56,193 nt of DNA from NCBI GenBank assembly GCA_945860375.1, contig CAMAQR010000025.1:1-56193 (forward strand). Direction: 5' to 3'. The notes beneath the pieces were generated by a model. The model worked only from the letters and a program-made list of their open reading frames with translations. It searched no databases and was not told where the DNA came from. Source of the stretch: Pseudorhodobacter antarcticus. GTDB lineage: Bacteria; Pseudomonadota; Alphaproteobacteria; Rhodobacterales; Rhodobacteraceae. A program made the translations under genes and the position numbers. Below are positions 26,227 to 35,774 of this stretch, one piece after another; positions within the stretch are counted from its first letter, which is position 1; each line of letters starts with the position of its first letter.

Positions 26227-27165
26227 TCAGGCGTCACTGAAAAGATCATCGGCGCTGGCCAAAAGCTGGATCACCTCGACCGTGCGGCGGCGTTTGGGGC
26301 CGGGCGGCAGGCGATCATCGAAGCCAGCCCAAGTGGCCATCGCAAAGGCCAGTTGAAAGAACCGTCGCACAGCCGGGTCGGCCAACGGTTGCCCATAGGC
26401 GCGCAGCAAGGCCGTGGCATCCGCCCGCAGGCTGGCCTGACTGGGCGCCGCCGTTTGCACCTTGGCGCAATCGCACAGGAAAAAGAGTAGATCACGCAGG
26501 CATTCATCGCGGGCGGCGTTTTCAAAATCAATGCCGTAAGTGCGGCCGTGCTTGCGGAGCAACAGGTTGCGCAAATGAAAATCGCGGTGGGTGATGGCAC
26601 GGCGGACCAATGCGCCTCGGGCTTTGTCGGCCAAAGCATCGAGGTCGGGCAGCAAGGCGCGCAACCCGTCGCAATCGGTGATCTGCCTTGCACCTGACTT
26701 GTGCGCGGCGATGGACTTGCGAATCCAGTTGACATGCGGGTCGGGGTTGAAGCCGGTTTGCGCAGCCGTCAGCCCGTGAAACCGTGCAATCCAGGCCCCG
26801 GCACTGTCCAGCACCCGCCGCGCTGGCTCCACGCCCTGAAGCAACAGCAAATCTGCCTGCTGCCCCCAAGTGTCTTCCATCAACAAAAGGCCCTGTTCTG
26901 CGTTGTAAAACAAGGGCTCTGGCACACGGTAACGTCCCTGCGCCATGTCGGGATGCACCGCAATCAGACGGGTGGCGTAAGGGGCAAGCAGGCTGGGTTC
27001 GGTCAGTTTGGCGACAACGTAATGATCGACCCCCAGCTTGGCCCGCAACACAAGGGCCGGATGACCGGGGCGGCCTGCGTTCAAGGTTTCCAGCTCTGGC
27101 GCAGCGTCTGGATAGCGCTGCGCCAACACAGCAAGCACAAGCGACTGGGCGGCGTTTATCGTCAT
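26227..27165 (-). CDS. Aminoglycoside-phosphotransferase (APH) fold kinase
   Basis: A 312-residue kinase-like protein. The catalytic loop is ITHRDFHLRNLLL (Asp nucleophile-activator and Asn metal ligand) and the DFG-equivalent is YGIDFENAARDE. It resembles the AmgK/anomeric sugar kinase group that phosphorylates cell-wall sugars, but this is only a family guess. Start ATG 27163-27165 (MTINAAQSLVLAVLAQ) is preferred to the extension. It is divergent from the PhyH gene. Confidence 0.78.
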   Translation of the reverse strand: MTINAAQSLVLAVLAQRYPDAAPELETLNAGRPGHPALVLRAKLGVDHYVVAKLTEPSLLAPYATRLIAVHPDMAQGRYRVPEPLFYNAEQGLLLMEDTWGQQADLLLLQGVEPARRVLDSAGAWIARFHGLTAAQTGFNPDPHVNWIRKSIAAHKSGARQITDCDGLRALLPDLDALADKARGALVRRAITHRDFHLRNLLLRKHGRTYGIDFENAARDECLRDLLFFLCDCAKVQTAAPSQASLRADATALLRAYGQPLADPAVRRFFQLAFAMATWAGFDDRLPPGPKRRRTVEVIQLLASADDLFSDA

Positions 27166-27224
27166 CGTCAGCCTTTGCAACACGAACCAGCGGGCACAGA
27201 CCCAACCCAACCAGAAAGCGGGGT

Positions 27225-27241
27225 TTGCGCGGGCTGCGCAA
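27225..27241. promoter_or_regulatory. Perfect dyad in a divergent intergenic region
   Basis: TTGCGC-GGGCT-GCGCAA is a perfect inverted repeat 60 bases before the APH-fold kinase start and 157 before the PhyH start. It could be an operator shared by the divergent genes. No regulator is assigned. Confidence 0.3.
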
Positions 27242-27397
27242 GGCATTCCGGTATGGTCTTGGGCGAAAACGGCGGGCGATGGGGCGGTTTTGCAAAAGCA
27301 ACTGGCGCAGCGGCGCGGTTGTCATAATATCAAAGCTCAGACCATAGGCCCTTGGGTGCTGTTGGTGGCACATGAGTTTGGGAAATCGGGGGCGGAA

Positions 27398-28183
27398 ATG
27401 GTGTTGGTCACGGACGAGATGGTGCAAACCTATCAGCGCGACGGCGTGGTGCTGATCAAGGGGCTTTGGGCCGATTGGGTCGATGATCTGCGTGCAGGCG
27501 TGGCGCGCAACATGGCTGACCCCGGGCCTTACGGTGCAGAAAACCTGAAACCGGGCGAGGGCGGGCGGTTCTTTGACGACTATTGCAACTGGACCCGTAT
27601 TCCTGAATTTGAGCGGGCGATCCGACAATCGGACGTGGCTCAAGTGGCGGCAAAGCTGATGGGATCTGCCCGTGTACAGATGTTTCACGACCATGTTCTG
27701 GTGAAGGAACCCGGCACCTCGAAGCCCACGCCATGGCATCAGGACGGGCCGTATTACTTTGTGCAAGGACGGCAAAACGTGTCGTTCTGGTCGCCGCTGG
27801 ACCCGGTGACGGATGCGTCCCTACGCTGTGTTGCCGGATCACACCGCTGGCCGAAAGAGGTTTTGCCCACGCGTTGGCTGGCCGAAACCGCGTTTTACCC
27901 GAATCCCGAAACCTATATGCCGGTGCCCGATCCAGACGCCGAAGGCATGGACATCCGCGAATGGCAGATGGAGCCGGGCGACGCGGTGGCGTTCCACTAC
28001 GGCACCTTGCACGGTGCGCGCGGCAATGAAACCGCCAGCCGCCGGCGAGCGTTTTCATTGCGCCTGCTGGGTGATGACGCGCGCTATGTGGAACGGCCGG
28101 GGCGCACCTCGCCGCCTTATCCGGGGCACGAGATGCAGGCAGGGCAAGTGTTGCGAACCGATTGGTTCCCGTTTCTGATCTGA
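27398..28183 (+). CDS. Phytanoyl-CoA dioxygenase (PhyH) family protein
   Basis: A 261-residue Fe(II)/2-oxoglutarate-dependent oxygenase. His114 and Asp116 (TPWHQDGPYYF) and His205 (YGTLHGARGNE) are the iron ligands, with the Arg of SRRRAFSLRLL as likely 2-oxoglutarate anchor. ATG 27398 is preceded by GGGGGCGGAA; the open frame upstream is low-complexity and unconserved. The substrate is unknown; relatives hydroxylate fatty-acyl chains or small metabolites. Confidence 0.83.
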   Translation: MVLVTDEMVQTYQRDGVVLIKGLWADWVDDLRAGVARNMADPGPYGAENLKPGEGGRFFDDYCNWTRIPEFERAIRQSDVAQVAAKLMGSARVQMFHDHVLVKEPGTSKPTPWHQDGPYYFVQGRQNVSFWSPLDPVTDASLRCVAGSHRWPKEVLPTRWLAETAFYPNPETYMPVPDPDAEGMDIREWQMEPGDAVAFHYGTLHGARGNETASRRRAFSLRLLGDDARYVERPGRTSPPYPGHEMQAGQVLRTDWFPFLI

Positions 28184-28323
28184 ACCAGCAGGGCTTGCTT
28201 TGAACCAACCCGGCCTTGGCGGGCATCGAGTCCGCCGCACCCGGCGGCTGCACGTGCCTGCGGCGCTGCATCCGCTTGCCGCTGCGGCGCTGGAGTGTTC
28301 AAGTGGCGACCAAGGAGTGCGCC

Positions 28324-29325
28324 ATGTCCGTTGATCCCATCCGCCGCCGCCCCAAGGCCTTTCCGCCGCCCGAGTTTCCACCGCGCAAGCCAAAGCTGTT
28401 TGCCCGGACCCCGCCAGCGGTGTTTCCGGTGCTGCTGGGCTTGATCGGTCTGGCCTTGGCGCTGCGCCGTGGTTTGGCGGGTTTTGATCTGGCCGCTGGT
28501 CTGGTTGAGGCGCTGGTGGGCGCGCTGGTGGCGGGTTGGGCCTTTGCATGGTTGGCACTGGCCGCAAAGATCGCGCGCAGGCCGGGCGTTCTGGCAGAGG
28601 ATTTGCGGGTGCTGCCGGGGCGCAGTGGGATGGCGTCGGCCACGGTTTCCGTGATGGCGATGGCAAGTCTGGTGCTGCCCTATGCGCCGGGGCTGACACT
28701 GGCGCTGCTTTGGGCCGGGTTGGTGTTGCATGCGCTGCTGACGGTGGTGCTGATCCGGGTGCTGATCGCCTTGCCGCCCGAGGCGCGGGGCGTGAACCCC
28801 GGCATGCATCTGAGCTTTGTGGGCTTCATCGTGGCGGCTGTTCCTGCCGCGCAGATCGGCCAAACCGGACTTGCCACGGGTCTGCTGTGGGCAACGCTTC
28901 CGGTGGCGGCGCTGATCTGGGGGATATCACTGGCGCAGCTGATCCGGCGCATTCCGCCCGCACCCTTGCGCCCGATGTTGGCCATCCACCTTGCCCCGGC
29001 GGCGCTGTTTGCCACCGTTGCCATCATGGTCGGCCAACCAGCGCTGGCGCAAGCCTTCGCCGCCTTTGGGGCGGTGATCTTGCTGGCACTGATCGCCGCC
29101 AGCCGTTGGATCACCAGCGCGGGCTTTTCCCCGCTTTGGGGGGCGTTTGGCTTTCCGATGACGGCCTATGCCAGCGCTTTGCTGACTTTGGGCGGGGCTT
29201 GGGGCAGTGCGGGCAATCTGGTGCTGGGGGCGGCATTCTTGATCATCCCGCCCCTCAGTTGGCAGGTGCTGAAACTCTGGCCCGCAGGTCGCCTTGCCGC
29301 CAAAACCAACGCGGCAGAGGCCTGA
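28324..29325 (+). CDS. TehA/SLAC1-type anion channel
   Basis: A 333-residue membrane protein with about ten hydrophobic helices from residue 30 on, after a proline-rich cytoplasmic N-terminus (AFPPPEFPPRKPKLFARTPP). The segment SAGFSPLWGAFGFPMTAYAS is typical of the TehA/voltage-dependent anion channel family, in which a Phe-gated pore passes anions. In some bacteria these confer tellurite resistance. ATG 28324 follows AAGGAGTGCGCC. The preceding gap has an 11-bp direct repeat (28258-28268 and 28282-28292). Confidence 0.82.
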   Translation: MSVDPIRRRPKAFPPPEFPPRKPKLFARTPPAVFPVLLGLIGLALALRRGLAGFDLAAGLVEALVGALVAGWAFAWLALAAKIARRPGVLAEDLRVLPGRSGMASATVSVMAMASLVLPYAPGLTLALLWAGLVLHALLTVVLIRVLIALPPEARGVNPGMHLSFVGFIVAAVPAAQIGQTGLATGLLWATLPVAALIWGISLAQLIRRIPPAPLRPMLAIHLAPAALFATVAIMVGQPALAQAFAAFGAVILLALIAASRWITSAGFSPLWGAFGFPMTAYASALLTLGGAWGSAGNLVLGAAFLIIPPLSWQVLKLWPAGRLAAKTNAAEA

Positions 29326-29335
29326 AGCCTGCCCA

Positions 29336-29363
29336 CGGTCAATCGGCTTCGCCCGGTTGACCG
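29336..29363. terminator. Hairpin between convergent genes
   Basis: CGGTCAATCGG (29336-29346) pairs with CCGGTTGACCG (29353-29363) across a 6-base loop, with one T-G pair. It lies between the convergent TehA-like and amidotransferase genes and could serve both. No T-run follows immediately. Confidence 0.5.
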
Positions 29364-29435
29364 CGGTCGCACCATCAACCGGCCGCACCTGTCTTGGATT
29401 CCCGTCAATCCGGTTCAGATTGATTCAAATCCGCT

Positions 29436-30131
29436 TTAGATCACCCCGACCCAAGCCCGCGCGATGGCCAGACCATGCGCATCGGCCCGCACGCCCGCAC
29501 CGCTTGCCAGCACCGCATGATCGTCCAGAAAGTCGGGCCGCTGCCGCGCAATCGCTTCGGGAAACCGGCGCACCCAATCGCCCACCACGGCGCGGCTGGC
29601 CTCAAAGTGGAACTGCGTCGCATAGCCCGCCCGCCCGATGCGGTAACTTTGCACCGGGGCTGCCAAGTTGCCCGCCAGATGTATGGCACCGGGGGGCAGG
29701 GTGAATGTGTCCGAATGCCATTGAAAGATTGGAAAGCGCGCAGGCAGATGCGACAGCACCGGATCGGCAAGGCCCGCCTCGGTCAGTGCCACCTCGCACC
29801 AGCCAAACTCGGGCGCGGTGCCGATGCGGTTCTGCGCCCCGGCACCGCGCGCCAAAACCTGAGCGCCAAGGCAAACCCCCAAGACCGCAACGCCAGACAG
29901 CGCCACATCATGCATCAGCGCGGCCAGATCGCCCAAATAGGGATGGGTGTCATCAGCCAGCGCGTTCTGCTCACCGCCAAAGGCCACCAGCGCATCGAAG
30001 CTGCCATGCGCGGGCAACCGCCCGTCCAGCCATGGCCGGTACAGATCAACCAGCGCCGCCGCCTCATGCAGCGCCACGCCAATCTGTCCGTGATGGGTGA
30101 TTGCAGTGTTCTCGACGATTGCAATGCGCAT
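29436..30131 (-). CDS. Class I glutamine amidotransferase (GMP-synthase type domain)
   Basis: A 231-residue stand-alone triad-type amidotransferase. The nucleophile Cys is in VLGVCLGAQVLARG, and the His is in TQFHFEAS with Glu two residues on. It resembles GATase proteins annotated GMP-synthase-related, and it faces guaB divergently, which fits purine metabolism, but it lacks the synthetase half so it is not GuaA. Start ATG 30129-30131 (MRIAIVENTAITHHG). Confidence 0.82.
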   Translation of the reverse strand: MRIAIVENTAITHHGQIGVALHEAAALVDLYRPWLDGRLPAHGSFDALVAFGGEQNALADDTHPYLGDLAALMHDVALSGVAVLGVCLGAQVLARGAGAQNRIGTAPEFGWCEVALTEAGLADPVLSHLPARFPIFQWHSDTFTLPPGAIHLAGNLAAPVQSYRIGRAGYATQFHFEASRAVVGDWVRRFPEAIARQRPDFLDDHAVLASGAGVRADAHGLAIARAWVGVI

Positions 30132-30186
30132 GCCAGCCCCCGGTTTTGCCCGCAGCTTGCACGGTGGCAATTTGGCCGCAAGGGGG

Positions 30187-30216
30187 ATTGGCCCTTGCCA
30201 ATCACTGCAATCAGTG
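30187..30216. promoter_or_regulatory. Two adjacent perfect dyads ahead of guaB
   Basis: ATTGGC-CCTT-GCCAAT (30187-30202) is directly followed by CACTG-CAAT-CAGTG (30203-30216). Both have 4-base centres. They are 54 bases before the guaB start and 56 bases from the divergent amidotransferase start, so they could be operators or tandem RNA stems in the guaB 5' leader. Confidence 0.45.
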
Positions 30217-30260
30217 AAAATGGGACCCGTCAAACGAACACTCCCCAACCCACCCGATAG

Positions 30261-31718
<1,458 letters not shown>

Positions 31719-31732
31719 AACGCACCCGCCAA

Positions 31733-31749
31733 GGGGTCCGTTGGACCCT
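31733..31749 (+). terminator. Short hairpin after guaB
   Basis: GGGTCC (31734-31739) pairs with GGACCC (31743-31748) across GTT, followed by TCTT, 15 bases past the guaB stop. A second stem GCCCCG/CGGGGC is at 31763-31784. It is a weak intrinsic terminator candidate. Confidence 0.4.
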
Positions 31750-31823
31750 CTTCCGCGTTTCCGCCCCGGGCCACCGCGCGGGGCCGGGTATCGCCCGGAG
31801 AAACCAGAACAGTGTAAAATTCG

Positions 31824-31886
31824 CCTAAAATTTCGTTCATCTGTCCTGAAATATCCCACGGGGGTGCGGGGGTGTGAAACCCCCGC
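31824..31886 (+). repeat. Intergenic hairpin repeat, copy 2
   Basis: Same block as at 23831-23896: CTAAAATTTCGTTCATC, then ATATCCCACGGGGGTG. The hairpin GCGGGGGT-GTGAA-ACCCCCGC spans 31866-31886. The loop GTGAA is identical to copy 1 and one stem pair is changed on both sides (C-G here, T-A in copy 1). It sits between guaB and the RsmB-like gene. Confidence 0.7.
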
Positions 31887-31946
31887 TCAGGCCCCTCTCG
31901 CAAGAACCCTGTGACCCTCTTGCGGGCCGTTTGCAAAGCGCCCATC

Positions 31947-33101
31947 ATGACCCCAGCCGCCCGCCTTTCCGCCGCCATCGACATCCTCGACCGTCTCCTC
32001 GCCGGCACCCCTGCCGAACAGGCCCTGACGAACTGGGGCCGTGCCAGTCGCTTTGCGGGCTCTGGCGATCGCCATTCCGTGCGCGATATCGTCTACGACG
32101 CCCTGCGCTGCCAGCGCTCTTTTGCGGCGCTGGGTGGCGGTCAGACAGGGCGCGGTCTGGTCTTGGGGTCGCTGCGCGACAAGGGCGCAGATGAAACCGC
32201 GCTGTTCACTGGTGTCGGCCATGCGCCTGCCGAGGCCACCTTACAAGATCAAGGATTTACGCCGCAAGGTTACAGTGCCCTTGATTGCCCGGAGTGGCTG
32301 GGCCCCATGCTGCAAGACAGCCTCGGTGCTGATTTTGAGCCGGTCATGATGGCCATGCGCCACCGCGCCCCGGTGTTCTTGCGCGTCAATCTCGCAAAAA
32401 CCGACCGCAATCAGGTCATCGCCGCGCTTGCCGCCGAAGGCATCGTGGCGCACCCGCATCCTCTGGCCAAGACCGCGTTGGAAGTGACCGAAAACGCGCG
32501 TAAAATTCAGACATCGCAGGCCTATTTGTCGGGTCTGGTGGAGCTTCAGGATGCGGCCTCTCAAGCGGTGGTCGAGGCGATCCCGCTGAGGCCCGCAATG
32601 CGGGTGCTGGATCATTGCGCGGGTGGTGGTGGCAAGACATTGGCGCTGGCGGCACAGGCCAAACTGACACTGTTTGCCCATGACGCCGACCCACGTCGGA
32701 TGCGCGATTTGCCGTTGCGCGCAAAGCGGGCCGGCGTGCAAGTCACTGTCACCGAAAACCCAGAGGGTTCAGGGCCTTACGACGTGATCCTGACAGACGT
32801 CCCTTGCTCTGGTTCTGGCAGTTGGCGCCGCGATCCGCAGGGCAAGTGGGCGCTGACCGAGGCTGACTTGCAACGCCTTGTCCAGCTTCAGGCCGCGATT
32901 ATGGACCGCGCAGCCGCAATGGTCGCGCCCAATGGACAGCTTGCCTATGCCACTTGCTCGATGCTTCGGGACGAGAATGAGGCGCAGGTTTCGGGTTTTC
33001 TGGCGCGCCATCCGGCGTGGCATCTGCATTCCCAACGCCGCTTCAGTCCACTTCAAGGCGGCGACGGCTTTTACTTTGCGCTGTTGACGCGCGAAGTCTG
33101 A
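31947..33101 (+). CDS. RsmB/NOP-family RNA (cytosine-5) methyltransferase
   Basis: A 384-residue SAM-dependent enzyme. The N-terminal NusB-like helical region (about 1-130) is followed by a Rossmann domain with motif I LDHCAGGGGKTLALA, motif IV LTDVPCSGSGSWRRDP and motif VI YATCSMLRDENE; the two Cys are the nucleophile and release residues. The layout matches RsmB, which makes m5C967 in 16S rRNA. ATG 31947 (MTPAARLSAAIDILD) fits the family better than the ORF start at 31911. Confidence 0.87.
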   Translation: MTPAARLSAAIDILDRLLAGTPAEQALTNWGRASRFAGSGDRHSVRDIVYDALRCQRSFAALGGGQTGRGLVLGSLRDKGADETALFTGVGHAPAEATLQDQGFTPQGYSALDCPEWLGPMLQDSLGADFEPVMMAMRHRAPVFLRVNLAKTDRNQVIAALAAEGIVAHPHPLAKTALEVTENARKIQTSQAYLSGLVELQDAASQAVVEAIPLRPAMRVLDHCAGGGGKTLALAAQAKLTLFAHDADPRRMRDLPLRAKRAGVQVTVTENPEGSGPYDVILTDVPCSGSGSWRRDPQGKWALTEADLQRLVQLQAAIMDRAAAMVAPNGQLAYATCSMLRDENEAQVSGFLARHPAWHLHSQRRFSPLQGGDGFYFALLTREV

Positions 33102-33147
33102 CAATTTACACAACCTATAGGCGTTTTTCGTGTTTTTTTCTGTTGGG

Positions 33148-33162
33148 TTAAGCCCAGATTAA
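33148..33162. promoter_or_regulatory. Perfect CtrA-type box upstream of cckA
   Basis: TTAA-GCCCAGA-TTAA matches the alphaproteobacterial CtrA full site TTAA-N7-TTAA exactly. It is 52 bases upstream of the cckA GTG, in a promoter-sized AT-rich patch. CckA heads the phosphorelay that activates CtrA, so this implies feedback. Confidence 0.65.
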
Positions 33163-33213
33163 CGATTTCACCGCCGTACTGACCCCACAGCGATTCCCGG
33201 ATCGGAGGATGAC

Positions 33214-35517
33214 GTGGCCAGATCGGCGCCAGACTTGGCAGAAGTGTTCGCAGACAGGCACCGCAGATTTGCGGGCACCCTGATGCTGCTTGCCGCGGCG
33301 CTGGTGTGCGTGGCGGTAGCGGCCTTTGCCCCCGACCCGAAGCAGCGGCTGATGGCGACGGTGGCCGGGCTGACATTCCTGTGCCTGTTCTTGATGCACA
33401 GGGGCACGCTTTTGTTTCAGAATCTGTCCGGAAACCGGGCTGAGCAGCATTTGGATCGGCTGATCGGTCGCGACGCAACACCTTGTTTTACAACAGATTC
33501 AATCGGTCAAATCCAATATCAGAACGGGGCCGCCAAGGCCCGGTTCACGGTGCAGGATGGCAGCACTTTGATCGCGGCACTGACAGATCATTTTGCCTCA
33601 CCCTCGGCTGTTTTGTTCCGCCTGCAAAGCCGCGCCGCCAATCAAGGGGCCGCGCGCGAAGATGTGGTCACGCGCAAAGGCCATTTGCGGCTTTCGGTGC
33701 ATCAGTTGTTCGACAACCGCTTCTTGTGGCGGCTGGAGGAATTTGTGGACCGCACAGCGGCAGGGCGCGGCGCCGAATCGCTCAGTTTGCCCATGCTGAC
33801 GGCCAACAAGGCGGGCGTGGTTTTGTTCACCAATGAGGCCATGCGCCGGCTTTTGGGTGGCAGGCCCAAGCGATTGGACAGGGTGTTCACGACGCAAACG
33901 CTGCACTCGGGCGAAGAGGTGGAGATTGCCGCCGCAGAGGGCCCCGTCCGCGCCATTCTGGCCGAAGTTGAAGGCAATGCCGAACGCCGCGAAATCTATC
34001 TGCTGCCGGTCGCTCCTCGCGCTGGGAACCCCAGCGTTCTGGCCGATTTCGAACATGTGCCGGTGGCTTTGTTGAAATTCGCTTCGGATGGCAACTTGCG
34101 CATTGCCAATCAGGCCGCACGGGATTTGCTGCATCTGGATGACACCACAGCGATGTTCCACGACCTGTTCGAAGGCCTCGGTCGTCCGGTTTCTGATTGG
34201 CTGGCCGATGTTGTGGCAGAACGTGTGCCGGGCGGGGCAGAGGTGCTGTGCGCGCGCAAACTGGGGGGCCAAGTATTCTTGCAAGTCACCCTGCGCCGCA
34301 TTGTTGATCTGGGTCGCCCTGGCGTGCTGGCCGTTCTGCAAGACGCCACGGCACTGAAAACGCTGGAGGCGCAATTCGTCCAAAGCCAGAAAATGCAGGC
34401 CATCGGCCAACTTGCGGGGGGCGTGGCGCATGATTTCAACAATCTTCTGACGGCGATTTCCGGCCATTGCGATTTGCTGTTGTTGCGCCATGACAGTGAA
34501 GATCCCGAATACGCCGATCTGATCCAGATCCATCAGAACGCCAACCGGGCGGCCGCTTTGGTGGGCCAATTGTTGGCGTTTTCGCGCAAACAAACCCTGA
34601 AGCCAGAGCGTCTGGATGTGCAGGACGTGCTGTCTGACCTGACACATCTGCTGAACCGGCTGGTCGGTGAAAGGGTGCGTCTGCGGCTTGGCCATGCGCC
34701 CGGTCTGGGCGCGATCCGGGCGGACCGGCGCCAGTTGGAGCAAGTGATCATGAACCTTGTCGTCAACGCCCGCGACGCCATGGCCGATGGCGGCATGATT
34801 CGCATCGAAACCGAGGCTGTCACCTTGCGCGAAGAGCTGCGGCGCGACCGCGCATTGGTGCCGGCTGGCGATTACGCTCTGATCCGCGTGTCCGATTCCG
34901 GCTGCGGCATGCCCCCTGAAAGACTTCAGAAGATATTCGAACCGTTCTTCACCACCAAGAAAGTCGGCGAAGGCACAGGCCTTGGCCTGTCCACCGCCTA
35001 TGGCATCGTCAAACAGTCCGGTGGCTTTATTTTTGTGGATTCGACAGAAGGCGAGGGCACGGTTTTCCAACTGTATTTCCCGATTCATCATGACGCAAAA
35101 GCCACCGCCTCACTGCCCGTCGCCCCACCGCGTTCCATTGTGGTGCGGCAAGGGCAGGGCGTGGTCCTGCTGGTGGAGGATGAAGCCCCGGTGCGCGCCT
35201 TTGCCAGCCGGGCGCTGCGCATGCGCGGCTACACAGTTCTGGAGGCGGAGAACGCCGAAGAAGCGTTGAAAACGCTGGAGGACCCGGCGCTCGTGGTTGA
35301 TGTTTTCGTCACCGATGTTGTGATGCCGGGGATGGACGGACCCTCTTGGGTCCGACTGGCTTTGCAGACCCGGCCGAATGTGCGGGTGATCTTCGTTTCT
35401 GGCTATTCCGAAGAGGCTTTGGCCGAGGGTCATGCGCGCATCCCAAATTCGGTTTTCCTGCCAAAGCCATTCTCTCTCAGCGATTTGACCGAAACCGTTC
35501 ACGGCCAGTTGCACTGA
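33214..35517 (+). CDS. cckA: Hybrid histidine kinase CckA
   Basis: A 767-residue membrane kinase. Two transmembrane helices lie at about 20-40 and 45-65, followed by PAS-like regions, a HisKA domain with phospho-acceptor His406 (GGVAHDFNNLLTAISGH), an HATPase_c domain (VIMNLVVNARDAM, DSGCGM, GEGTGLGLSTAYGIV) and a C-terminal receiver with Asp701 (VDVFVTDVVMPGMDG). CckA phosphorylates ChpT and so CtrA/CpdR in alphaproteobacteria, governing motility and gene-transfer agents in Rhodobacterales. The start is GTG 33214 with GGAGG five bases ahead; an ATG just upstream is out of frame. Confidence 0.93.
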   Translation: MARSAPDLAEVFADRHRRFAGTLMLLAAALVCVAVAAFAPDPKQRLMATVAGLTFLCLFLMHRGTLLFQNLSGNRAEQHLDRLIGRDATPCFTTDSIGQIQYQNGAAKARFTVQDGSTLIAALTDHFASPSAVLFRLQSRAANQGAAREDVVTRKGHLRLSVHQLFDNRFLWRLEEFVDRTAAGRGAESLSLPMLTANKAGVVLFTNEAMRRLLGGRPKRLDRVFTTQTLHSGEEVEIAAAEGPVRAILAEVEGNAERREIYLLPVAPRAGNPSVLADFEHVPVALLKFASDGNLRIANQAARDLLHLDDTTAMFHDLFEGLGRPVSDWLADVVAERVPGGAEVLCARKLGGQVFLQVTLRRIVDLGRPGVLAVLQDATALKTLEAQFVQSQKMQAIGQLAGGVAHDFNNLLTAISGHCDLLLLRHDSEDPEYADLIQIHQNANRAAALVGQLLAFSRKQTLKPERLDVQDVLSDLTHLLNRLVGERVRLRLGHAPGLGAIRADRRQLEQVIMNLVVNARDAMADGGMIRIETEAVTLREELRRDRALVPAGDYALIRVSDSGCGMPPERLQKIFEPFFTTKKVGEGTGLGLSTAYGIVKQSGGFIFVDSTEGEGTVFQLYFPIHHDAKATASLPVAPPRSIVVRQGQGVVLLVEDEAPVRAFASRALRMRGYTVLEAENAEEALKTLEDPALVVDVFVTDVVMPGMDGPSWVRLALQTRPNVRVIFVSGYSEEALAEGHARIPNSVFLPKPFSLSDLTETVHGQLH

Positions 35518-35625
35518 GTTTCGAGGGCTGTCGCAGATCAGGTGGCCCCGGAATTCGACCGAGCCAGAGTGCCGAATCAATATCCGGTCCGAGAGCTTTC
35601 AAAACTCGTCATTTTTGAAGCTTGG

Positions 35626-35640
35626 CTAACGCTTTCTTAA
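35626..35640. promoter_or_regulatory. CtrA-like box upstream of recA, one mismatch
   Basis: CTAA-CGCTTTC-TTAA differs by one base from TTAA-N7-TTAA. It is about 135 bases before the recA ATG. Its significance is raised by the perfect site upstream of the adjacent cckA. Confidence 0.35.
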
Positions 35641-35663
35641 TCCTTCTCTGAAAAGACTGATGC

Positions 35664-35724
35664 CAATCGATTTCGATTGAAATGTTCCTGTTTTGCCCCC
35701 ATACATGGCAAACAAACAGGGAAC
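35664..35724. promoter_or_regulatory. recA control region: palindrome and SOS-like site
   Basis: CAATCGA-TT-TCGATTG (35664-35679) is a perfect 16-base palindrome. Next, AAAC-AAACAGG-GAAC (35710-35724) is one mismatch from the alphaproteobacterial LexA site GAAC-N7-GAAC (inverse of GTTC-N7-GTTC). TGTTCC at 35683-35688 mirrors GGAACA at 35720-35725, so the region can also form an imperfect dyad. LexA control of recA is expected; the palindrome's binder is unknown. Confidence 0.45.
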
Positions 35725-35774
35725 ATCTTGACCAATTGCCGCGCAGGTGCGGCTGTGGAATAAGGGGAAAGACA

